From the NCBI RefSeq assembly GCF_000745965.1, contig NZ_JQKI01000020.1, forward strand, positions 48,066 through 112,065: a DNA stretch of 64,000 bases, read 5' to 3'. Shown in pieces: positions 1-7,766 of the stretch. Under the pieces are notes generated by a model. That model had not been told where the DNA came from. It saw only the letters and a list, made by a program, of their open reading frames with translations, and ran no database searches. The stretch is from Edaphobacter aggregans DSM 19364. Lineage in GTDB: Bacteria; Acidobacteriota; Terriglobia; Terriglobales; Acidobacteriaceae. Position 1 is the stretch's first letter. Every line of letters begins with the position of its first letter. Position numbers and translations under genes: made by a program.

Positions 1-1
1 G

Positions 2-1063
2 ACCGACGAGATCGCCCGCGCCTACCTCCTCTCCGAGCCCACCGTCGCGCAGCGCATCGTCCGCGCCAAGCGCACCCTCAGCGAAGCCCGCGTCCCCTTC
101 GAACTCCCCCGCGGCGAAGAGTTCAACGCCCGTCTCGCCTCCGTCCTCCAAGTCATCTACCTCATCTTCAACGAGGGCTACTCCGCCACCGCCGGCGACG
201 ACTGGACCCGCCCCGCCCTCTGCGAGGACGCCCTCCGCCTCGGCCGCATCCTCGCCGAACTCACCCCCGATGAGCCCGAGGTCCACGGCCTCGTCGGGCT
301 AATGGAAATTCAAGCGTCCCGCCTCCACGCCCGCGTCACCCCAACCGGCGAACCCATCCTCCTCCTCGACCAGGACCGCTCACGCTGGGACCACCTCCTT
401 ATCGGCCGAGGCCTCGCCGCCCTCGCACTCGCCGAACGCCTCCTCGCCTCTCGACCCGCCGCCACCAAGCCCGGTGCCCCAGGTCTCGCTTCTGAGACCC
501 AGGTTTCCCAGGATCCCCGTAGAGCCACCAACCCGGGCGCCCCATCTTCGACTCGTGACAACGCCAGTCGGCACAAGACTAAGGTGGGTTCGCAGTATGC
601 ACCGGGTACCCCAGGTCTCCCCTCTGAAACACCGGTTTCACAGGATGCTCCCACGCCCACTACCCAGCCCGGCCCCTACGTCCTTCAGGCCGCCATCGCC
701 GCCTGCCACGCACGCGCCGCCACCGCCGCCGACACCGACTGGGACCGCATCGCCGCCCTCTACGAGCGCCTCAACCAGACCACCCCCTCCCCCATCGTCG
801 AGCTCAACCGAGCCGTCGCCGTCTCCATGGCCTCCGGCCCCGCCGCAGGCCTCGACCTCGTCGAGCCCCTCCTCTCCAACCCCTCCCTCAGCAACTACCA
901 CCTGCTCCCCAGCGTCCGCGGCGACCTCCTCTTCAAGTTAGGCCGCCTCCCCGAAGCCCGCGCCGAGTTCGAACGAGCCGCCTCACTCGCCCGCAACGCC
1001 CGCGAGCGAGCCCTCCTCCTCACCCGAGCCCAGTCCTGCACCACCACCAAACTCTACTCCTGA
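2..1063 (+). CDS. ECF-type RNA polymerase sigma factor (DUF6596 C-terminal type), 5' end outside window
   Basis: The reading frame is open from base 2, so the N-terminal sigma2 region lies before the window. The first visible residues (TDEIARAYLLSEPTVAQRIV) are a sigma region 4 helix-turn-helix. They are followed by the long C-terminal helical domain of ECF factors that often sit with a YCII-domain protein, with the segments VIYLIFNEGYSA, RLGRILAEL and YVLQAAIAACHARA. Such factors recruit RNA polymerase to stress or unknown regulons. The oddity is about 60 codons of low-complexity sequence between LAERLLASRP and GPYVLQAA, encoded by palindromic repeat DNA that stays in frame (see the repeat entry). 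The family assignment is firm; the target genes are unknown. Confidence 0.85.
   Translation, partial: TDEIARAYLLSEPTVAQRIVRAKRTLSEARVPFELPRGEEFNARLASVLQVIYLIFNEGYSATAGDDWTRPALCEDALRLGRILAELTPDEPEVHGLVGLMEIQASRLHARVTPTGEPILLLDQDRSRWDHLLIGRGLAALALAERLLASRPAATKPGAPGLASETQVSQDPRRATNPGAPSSTRDNASRHKTKVGSQYAPGTPGLPSETPVSQDAPTPTTQPGPYVLQAAIAACHARAATAADTDWDRIAALYERLNQTTPSPIVELNRAVAVSMASGPAAGLDLVEPLLSNPSLSNYHLLPSVRGDLLFKLGRLPEARAEFERAASLARNARERALLLTRAQSCTTTKLYS
472..646. repeat. Composite palindromic repeat inserted in frame in the sigma factor gene
   Basis: Two related units lie at 472-514 and 603-646. Each contains CCCCAGGTCTC, a short loop, a GAGACC-like or GAAACACC return arm, and GGTTTC(C/A)CAGGAT. 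In the first unit GGTCTC and GAGACC are perfect arms around a 6 nt loop. Between them are CCCATCTT (541-548) and AAGGTGGG (581-588), which could pair as a longer hairpin. The layout resembles REP-like intergenic palindromes that I associate with acidobacterial genomes. Here it is translated, giving the repeated peptides PGAPGLASETQVSQD and PGTPGLPSETPVSQD. Confidence 0.75.
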
Positions 1064-1100
1064 TAAAGGCCACAGAGACCGCTTCTGCCGCTGCCCTTCG

Positions 1101-1174
1101 CCCGTCGTTCCGCCTCTACCCTCGCCCGTCAATCCGCCTCTACCCCTCGCAGGTCAATCCGCCTCCACCCCTCG
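1101..1174. repeat. Three tandem copies of a 24-25 bp unit
   Basis: Units at 1101-1124, 1125-1149 and 1150-1174 share the core GTCAATCCGCCTCTACCCCTCG with a few changes. They lie in the non-coding gap after the sigma factor. No open frame or hairpin explains them. Confidence 0.7.
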
Positions 1175-1196
1175 CTCATCAATGCTCTTTTAGGTC

Positions 1197-1243
1197 GTCA
1201 TTCTGACCCTGAGCAAAGCCGAAGGGGAAGAACCCCCGCATTT
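1197..1243. repeat. REP-like intergenic element (GTCATTCTGA...GCATTT type)
   Basis: The sequence runs from GTCATTCTGA through GAGCAAAGCCGAAGGGGAAG to CCCGCATTT. The same order of blocks (CATTCTGA, GAAGCC, GAAGGG, GTCGAAGGACC, GCATTT) recurs at about 41598-41641, so this is a dispersed short repeat. It is non-coding. Confidence 0.6.
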
Positions 1244-1311
1244 CGTCTGAAGCGCCGCTCTTCGGCAAAGCCAACTTAACCACCAATGCAGCCCCATGCT
1301 TCGAAAAAATC

Positions 1312-1502
1312 TTGTCAAGCCCCCAAAACCGTATAACTCCATGAAACAAAAAGAATTACAAGTTGCCGATTAGTTACCCTCCACTCGCTAAAATAGAAGT
1401 AGATAGAGTTTAGAAAACCTAAGCATCAACCTCATCCAGACCAAAGTACCAACCTAACTTCTCTGTTTCTAAGACTTTGCACAACGAAGCCGGGGGGAGG
1501 GG
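1312..1502. repeat. Dispersed intergenic element, copy 1 (upstream of pyrE)
   Basis: This non-coding stretch shares an ordered set of blocks with 41890-42121: TTGTCAAGCCC (1312-1322), GCCGATTA (1365-1372), CCTCC plus an AATAGA block, AAAGTACCAACCTA (1443-1456), GACTTTGCAC (1473-1482) and CCGGGGGG (1490-1497). The distance from AAAGTACC to GACTTTGCAC is 30 bp in both copies. The final G-rich run, GGGGGGAGGGG, ends 15 nt before the pyrE ATG. The element could be a mobile non-coding repeat, a structured RNA leader or a promoter-bearing cassette; the sequence alone does not decide. Confidence 0.65.
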
Positions 1503-1517
1503 TATCCTCGAGAAGAC

Positions 1518-2117
1518 ATGCCAGACGACAACAAGACCGACCTGCTCAACCTCATCGCCACCCTCTCCTTCAAGCTGGGAGACTTCACCCTCGCCAGCGG
1601 CCAGAAGTCCGACTACTACATCGACTGCCGCACCACCACCCTCCACGCCGAGGGCGGCCGCCTCTCCGGCCTCGTCCTCTACGACCTAATCGCCCAGCAC
1701 TTCCCCCAGGCCGAGGCCGTCGGCGGACTCACCATGGGAGCCGACCCCCTCGTCTCCAACACCGCCAGCGCCTCCGCCTGGCATCACCTGCACCACCACC
1801 GCGAAACCCTCGTCCACGGCTTCCTCGTCCGCAAAGCCGAAAAGCAACATGGAACCGGCCGCCGCCTCGAAGGATTCCACAAACCCGGAGCCCAAGTCGT
1901 CATCGTCGACGACGTCTGCACCACCGGAGGCTCCACCATCACCGCCATCGAGGCCACCCAAGAATCAGGCATGAACGTCATCGGAGTCCTCTGCCTCGTA
2001 GACCGCGAACAAGGCGGCCGAGCCAACATAGAAGCGGCCGCCCCCCACGCCCCCTTCTACTCCGCCTTCACCGCCAACGACGTCCGCGCCGCGCATCTTG
2101 CATTGAAAACAACATGA
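1518..2117 (+). CDS. pyrE: Orotate phosphoribosyltransferase
   Basis: The enzyme transfers orotate onto PRPP to make OMP in de novo pyrimidine synthesis in the cytoplasm. The 199-residue protein has FTLASGQKSDYYIDCR near the N-terminus, where orotate and PRPP bind, a glycine-rich GGLTMGADPL segment, a VRKAEKQHGTG(R)RLEG catalytic loop, and the PRPP-binding motif VVIVDDVCTTGGST around residues 132-145. This is normal family length. The ATG follows a G-rich run and a GAGAAG 2 nt upstream; the latter is close for a ribosome site. The gene sits directly behind the dispersed element and overlaps the next small gene by ATGA, so the two are probably co-translated. Confidence 0.93.
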   Translation: MPDDNKTDLLNLIATLSFKLGDFTLASGQKSDYYIDCRTTTLHAEGGRLSGLVLYDLIAQHFPQAEAVGGLTMGADPLVSNTASASAWHHLHHHRETLVHGFLVRKAEKQHGTGRRLEGFHKPGAQVVIVDDVCTTGGSTITAIEATQESGMNVIGVLCLVDREQGGRANIEAAAPHAPFYSAFTANDVRAAHLALKTT

Positions 2118-2401
2118 ATCAAGTTCTTCATCCCAAGATTGCAAAGGAAGCAGGGACTCTTATAACGGAACTGCAAACGAAAGGCTGGTCGCTTTCGACG
2201 CTTATTTACGATGCTCGTTCATTCGGAAATTGGTATGTCGAATTATGTCGTGAAAGTGACTGCATTCAGATCACTAAAGGCCGCAATCAATACAACTTGA
2301 GTGGGCCGCCAATTGCTGAACTTCAGGCTGCTGAGCTCTGGAAGGCGTTTGATGATTGGGAAGAGTTTCACCATTGCATTTCTAACTGGGTGCCAACTTA
2401 G
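2114..2401 (+). CDS. Small hypothetical protein coupled to pyrE
   Basis: This 95-residue soluble protein is rich in aromatic residues and has no signal peptide or membrane segment. I recognise no family. Its start overlaps the pyrE stop in an ATGA arrangement, which is good evidence that it is translated. Its base use is clearly more AT-rich and lacks the C-ending codon bias of pyrE and mtnA on both sides, which suggests recent acquisition into the pyrE 3' end. The sequence contains FGNWYVELCRESDCIQITKG and FDDWEEFHHCISNW, reminiscent of small immunity-like or cytoplasmic accessory proteins, but that likeness is only an impression. Confidence 0.6.
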   Translation: MNQVLHPKIAKEAGTLITELQTKGWSLSTLIYDARSFGNWYVELCRESDCIQITKGRNQYNLSGPPIAELQAAELWKAFDDWEEFHHCISNWVPT

Positions 2402-2454
2402 TTGTGTGACCACTAACTGCTCCAACGAACAATTGCAGATAAACTAGTAAGGAC

Positions 2455-3528
<1,074 letters not shown>

Positions 3529-3534
3529 GCCGCG

Positions 3535-4914
3535 TCAGCCCTTCGCCAAGTAAAACATCCACTCCACCTGGATCAGCCCCAGCGCGGTCACTCCAAGCCA
3601 GCCGTGCCAACGCGGCGCTCTTAACGATGCCGCCGAGGCTTCCCGAGCCTTCACGCCCAGCAAGGCCAGCGGAGCCATCACAGGAAAGTGATACGTCGGG
3701 TGCGACATCGTCACCCAGTACGGCAGGCTGTAAAGCACCACCGTCCCACCCAGCAGCCAAGTATCCCACTGCAGCCAGAATACCCCCGGCGCGCACGCCA
3801 ACCAGTACACCGCAAACCCAACGATCGCCAGAAAACAAAGCGCATCCAAGGCAAGAACTGGCACGAACAGCCTGTGCATCCAGCCCGGAACCGACCGCAG
3901 GTTCGCCGCCGTAAACGTATCGAAGCCCCAGAAGCATCGCACCCGGTTCAGCGTCCGCAGCACGAATGCACCCGGGGCGTGCGTGACATAAGACACCGCC
4001 AGCCGCTGATACTCGGCCGAGCGCTTGGCCCGTGGAAGAGCGGAGACACGCTCCATGATCTCCGCATACTCCGGAAACTCTAGAATCTCCTCTGACCCCG
4101 GCTTGGCATGCGACCCGAAGTACCAGGTCCTGTACATCGGGGTCCACGGGTTGTTGCCGTAATAGAGATTGACGCCGTTCGACGTATTGACCGTCCACAC
4201 CCCGCTAAGCTGGTGCACCCTCGCCATCCAGCCGAAGATCATCGCACCGCCAATAAGCATCGCTGCAATCGGCCCAGCCAGCCGTCGCCGGCGAAGAAAG
4301 ACCAGCGCCGGAATCACGACCAACAGCGGCAGCACACTCGGGCGCACCAGCGACAGATAACCGAGCGAAACGCCCAGCAACAGCGCCTCTCCCCACCCCG
4401 CTCCCCGCGCGCATCGCAGAGCCGCGCTTGCGGCAATCAGCAGAAGGGCCGCCGCCGGCATCTGCGTCATCGACTCCATCGAAAAATGGATCTCTGTCGG
4501 TGCGATGGCGAAGACCAGCAGCACCAGCCAGCCGATTCTCTTTACGCCAAGATCGACGACCAGTCGCCATGTGCCCCAGCAGAACAGCAGCCACCACAGA
4601 AGCATCGCCGCGCGCAGCACCGCATCCCCAAAGCCAGCCGCAAGGAACGGTGCAAGATACAGCGGAAGCCCCGGCGGCCAGTAAGGCAGAAACCTTGCCC
4701 CGCTCGCGAGCAGCGCGGCCATCTCGCGATAATCCGTTGAGTCCGAGACCAGCGGTTCCCGTGCGCCAAGCACCAGTGCCACCAGCCGTAGCGCGATGCT
4801 CAGTGCCACGACCGCCGCAAAGGCACGCTCCGGTGAGACACCCAGGTTCCGCCATCCACCCTTCCTATGCTCGATGGCCGTTACCGGTTCGCAACCCTTT
4901 AGATTTCCAGTCAC
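3535..4914 (-). CDS. GT39/ArnT-like membrane glycosyltransferase
   Basis: This 459-residue polytopic membrane protein has about ten hydrophobic segments. The first loop after helix 1 carries VSDSTDYREMA, a position where PMT/ArnT-family (GT-C fold) enzymes keep an acidic catalytic residue. A periplasmic-type stretch follows around NTSNGVNLYYGNNPWTP. Family members move sugars from polyprenyl-phosphate carriers to lipids or proteins; donor and acceptor are unknown here. The chosen start is GTG at 4914 with no strong ribosome site, so a start further downstream, at GVSPERAF or nearby, is possible. It is convergent with mtnA, 6 bp away. Confidence 0.7.
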   Translation of the reverse strand: MTGNLKGCEPVTAIEHRKGGWRNLGVSPERAFAAVVALSIALRLVALVLGAREPLVSDSTDYREMAALLASGARFLPYWPPGLPLYLAPFLAAGFGDAVLRAAMLLWWLLFCWGTWRLVVDLGVKRIGWLVLLVFAIAPTEIHFSMESMTQMPAAALLLIAASAALRCARGAGWGEALLLGVSLGYLSLVRPSVLPLLVVIPALVFLRRRRLAGPIAAMLIGGAMIFGWMARVHQLSGVWTVNTSNGVNLYYGNNPWTPMYRTWYFGSHAKPGSEEILEFPEYAEIMERVSALPRAKRSAEYQRLAVSYVTHAPGAFVLRTLNRVRCFWGFDTFTAANLRSVPGWMHRLFVPVLALDALCFLAIVGFAVYWLACAPGVFWLQWDTWLLGGTVVLYSLPYWVTMSHPTYHFPVMAPLALLGVKAREASAASLRAPRWHGWLGVTALGLIQVEWMFYLAKG

Positions 4915-5042
4915 AGAGATCCGCCGTTGAAGATTCGATGTGAGTCGTCATCATCATACGTTGCGACCGCACGAAAACTTCGATCGATATCCGGCCCAGG
5001 TTCACGTCCGATGCCAAAACCTTCTACCCTAGAGAGAGCAGA

Positions 5043-5348
5043 GTGCTCCCTCGCATCCTCAATCCGCGCAACCGCTCTCTTCTCCGCGGAGGCCTTCTCG
5101 TCCTCCTCAGCCTGGGAGTGGCCCTCTTGCTCTCGGACTTTCCGAACAACCGAGCCAACTTCTTCCTCGTCCTGCCCGCGCTCACCGCCGCGGCCGGAAC
5201 CCTCGACCACCTCCGCTGCATGCGCACGCGCTGGAGCTGGTATCACGGCGGAGTCGTTCTCCTCATCTACATGGATCTGATGGCTCTCAGCATGATCCTC
5301 TTCTTCCTCCTCTACCCCTACACACACTGGCTCGCAAGTTCGCAGTAG
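5043..5348 (+). CDS. Small inner-membrane protein, unknown function
   Basis: The 101-residue frame encodes three likely transmembrane helices: LLVLLSLGVALLL, FFLVLPALTAAAGTL and VVLLIYMDLMALSMILFFLL. They are joined by basic loops, fitting a small integral membrane protein. The start is GTG after an AGAGAGAGCAGA purine tract. It is divergent from the GT39-like gene and 53 bp before the VWFA gene, so it could belong to either transcription context. I recognise no family. The overlapping serine-rich frame on the same strand (4927-5280) is a shadow. Confidence 0.55.
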   Translation: MLPRILNPRNRSLLRGGLLVLLSLGVALLLSDFPNNRANFFLVLPALTAAAGTLDHLRCMRTRWSWYHGGVVLLIYMDLMALSMILFFLLYPYTHWLASSQ

Positions 5349-5401
5349 ACCGTCAATTTTCTTGATCCTCGGTGGACTCCGTGATACGTTCCCCGCTAAT
5401 C

Positions 5402-7219
5402 ATGAAAATTCGCGTTGTTTCGCTGCTCCTTCTGTCAGCCATGGTCCTCCGTGCCGCAGCCCAGCAACCGACAAACGAATCGGCGACGCTGCATGTGAAG
5501 TCGCGCATCGTTGTCGTCGATGTCGTCGTCACCGACTCCAAGGGCAACGCCGTGCACGACCTCAAGTCGTCAGACTTTGTCCTGCTCGAAGACAAGCAGC
5601 CACAGACGATTCGTCACTTCGAGGAGCACACTGCAGCCCCGGCAAACGCGGCGTTGCCACCGCAGCCGAAGATGCCTCCCAATACCTTCAGCAACGTCGT
5701 CACAGCGCCGGAGGGCAGCGCGCTGAACATCATCGTGCTCGACTCGCTCAACACGCCGCTTGATGTGCAACCGTTCCTCCGCTCCCAGCTGAAGTCGGTC
5801 GTCGATTCCCTTCCTTCGGGCACCCGGGTCGCCGTCTTCGGAATCAGCAACCGCCTTGTGATGCTGCAGAGCTTTACCTCGGACCCCGCTGTTCTGAAGG
5901 CAGCGGTCTCACGCCAACGCGGCATTCTCGGCGCAGCGGCCCTCCAGGCATCCTCCTCTATTCAGACCGGCGCGGCCGACCAGGCAATGGTGATGAGCGC
6001 CAATGGCAGCTACGAGGCAACGGGATACGCTCCGGGCTCACCGCTTGCGCTCTACGATCGCCGCGTCAACGTCGCCGCACTCCGTGACCGAGCCGAGTTT
6101 ACGCTAACCGCGCTGCGCCAACTCAGCCAATATCTCTCAGCGCTCCCCGGACGTAAGAATCTCATCTGGGCCTCCGGAGGATTCGCGCTTCAGTATTTCC
6201 TCGATGCCGACTCGGCGGAGGCGGGATCGAGGCCATTTGACAGCACAGTCGACTTCAGCCGGGAGGTACAGCAGCTTTCCATCGACCTCGCAAAGAGTCA
6301 GGTCGCCGTCTATCCGGTCGAAGCCACCGGGCTCACAGCCGACCGTGCTTACACCGCCGAGGTCGGTTCCACCATTCCAGGTGCGCAACAGGCCGATCCG
6401 GGCAGCCATGCCAGACAGTCGATGCAGGCCAATGCCACGCGTCTCGCCCAACAGGCCACAATGTATCGCGTGGCCGATGAGACCGGAGGCCACGCCTTCG
6501 TCAACACCAACGACGTCGCCGGCGCGGTGGTCAAGGCCATCAATATGGGCGCGAACTACTACACCCTGACCTACGTCCCCTCCAACGCGAAATGGGACGG
6601 CAAGACACGCAAGATCAAGGTCAACCTCGACGGCAGGAACTACCACCTTTCGTATCGAACCAGTTACATCGCCAGCGAGCGCGCCGCAACCACCGCCAAC
6701 CAGCAGACAACGCCCGAGTCAGAACGCAGCGAGGCCAGTACGCTGATCGCAACCATGCGCCGCGGGGCTCCCGACCCCACCGAGATCATCTTCTCGATCC
6801 ATGTCTCCCCGTCGGTAGCGATCAATCCGCCTGCCGAGGTTGCCAAAACGACCGCGCAAGGGGGCCTGGCTGCGGTGTCACTGCACGCCCAGCGCCGCTA
6901 TCGGGTAGACTACGCCGTCGATCCGGAAGATATGAATTGGCAGATCGACAACGGCAAGCGATCGGCGACCCTCGAGTTCATGATCATCGGCTACGACAAA
7001 GAGAGCAATACCGTTAACAAGACCAGCCGTGTCGTGCCTCTTCACCTTAGCGAGCAGGACTTCGCCACAGCCTCGCGCGGCGGTCTTCGTCTCAGTCAGG
7101 AGATCGCCATGCCCGCCAGCGGAGAGTATTACCTGCGGGTCGGCGTCCTCGACACGAGCAACAACCACATCGGCACCGTCGAGGTCTCCACCGCCACGCT
7201 TGAGGTACCAAAGCAGTAG
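5402..7219 (+). CDS. Secreted VWFA-related domain protein
   Basis: The protein has 605 residues from the chosen ATG, which begins a clear signal peptide (MKIRVVSLLLLSAMVLRAAA, cleavage near AQQ). An upstream in-frame start at 5372 would add ten residues in front of it. Next comes the acidobacterial VWFA-related N-terminal pattern, VVDVVVTDSKGNAVHDLKSSDFVLLEDKQPQTIRHFEEH, and a von Willebrand A-like fold with IIVLDSLNTP, GTRVAVFGIS and ALPGRKNLIWASGGFAL. The N-terminal signature ends in GANYYTLTYVPSNAKWDGKTRKIKVNL, typical of this family. An extra C-terminal region of about 170 residues has beta-rich character. Function is unknown; such proteins are abundant and exported in Acidobacteriota. 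Confidence 0.85.
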   Translation: MKIRVVSLLLLSAMVLRAAAQQPTNESATLHVKSRIVVVDVVVTDSKGNAVHDLKSSDFVLLEDKQPQTIRHFEEHTAAPANAALPPQPKMPPNTFSNVVTAPEGSALNIIVLDSLNTPLDVQPFLRSQLKSVVDSLPSGTRVAVFGISNRLVMLQSFTSDPAVLKAAVSRQRGILGAAALQASSSIQTGAADQAMVMSANGSYEATGYAPGSPLALYDRRVNVAALRDRAEFTLTALRQLSQYLSALPGRKNLIWASGGFALQYFLDADSAEAGSRPFDSTVDFSREVQQLSIDLAKSQVAVYPVEATGLTADRAYTAEVGSTIPGAQQADPGSHARQSMQANATRLAQQATMYRVADETGGHAFVNTNDVAGAVVKAINMGANYYTLTYVPSNAKWDGKTRKIKVNLDGRNYHLSYRTSYIASERAATTANQQTTPESERSEASTLIATMRRGAPDPTEIIFSIHVSPSVAINPPAEVAKTTAQGGLAAVSLHAQRRYRVDYAVDPEDMNWQIDNGKRSATLEFMIIGYDKESNTVNKTSRVVPLHLSEQDFATASRGGLRLSQEIAMPASGEYYLRVGVLDTSNNHIGTVEVSTATLEVPKQ

Positions 7220-7290
7220 TCCTCGGTCCGGGGAAGACACTTGGCGGTGTTAGACTCCCGTAAAAACAGCTTCGCTCACCGGAGAGCTAC

Positions 7291-7686
7291 ATGATCAAAG
7301 GCTTTCGCGACTTCATCCTCCGCGGCAACGTCATCGATCTGGCTGTCGCCGTCATCATTGGCGGCGCCTTCTCGGCCATTACAAAATCGCTCGTCGAAGA
7401 CATCATCACACCACTGATCGCTGCAGTCGCCGGCAAGCCTGACTTCTCCGCACTTGTCCTGAATGTCAACGGAACGCCCCTCAAGTACGGCAACTTCCTC
7501 AACGCCGTCATCTACTTCCTCATCATCACCTTCGTCATCTACTTCTTCCTGGTGCTGCCGATGCAGAAGCTGCTGGCCCGCATTCAGGGTCCGCAGGCCG
7601 CCGCCGTCAAGCCCTGCCCCGAGTGCCTCTCCGATATTCCCACCGCGGCCCGCCGCTGCAAGTTCTGCAGCGAGCCGGTCGCCTGA
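7291..7686 (+). CDS. mscL: Large-conductance mechanosensitive channel with zinc-ribbon-like tail
   Basis: MscL is an inner-membrane homopentamer that opens under osmotic downshock. The 131-residue protein starts with the diagnostic MIKGFRDFILRGNVIDLAVAV amphipathic helix and TM1 (IIGGAFSAITKSLVEDIITPL). The periplasmic loop is short, and TM2 is FLIITFVIYFFLVLPM. The usual cytoplasmic helical bundle is replaced by a C-terminal knuckle with cysteines at 109, 112, 123 and 126 (CPEC and CKFC), spaced like a metal-binding ribbon. GGAGAG lies 6 nt before the ATG. The stop overlaps a potential ATG of the next frame, but the peptidase probably starts later. Confidence 0.93.
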   Translation: MIKGFRDFILRGNVIDLAVAVIIGGAFSAITKSLVEDIITPLIAAVAGKPDFSALVLNVNGTPLKYGNFLNAVIYFLIITFVIYFFLVLPMQKLLARIQGPQAAAVKPCPECLSDIPTAARRCKFCSEPVA

Positions 7687-7766
7687 TGCTTCGCATTCTG
7701 CGCGTCTGCCCGGGCACCGCACAGAATGCGATACTCTACCTCTACCTTTCCCTTAGAGGTATTTTC

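Noticed and set aside
7623..7766. N-terminal extension of the M28 peptidase starting inside mscL
   Set aside because: The TTG at 7767 has a ribosome site and begins a clean signal peptide; the extension would bury it.
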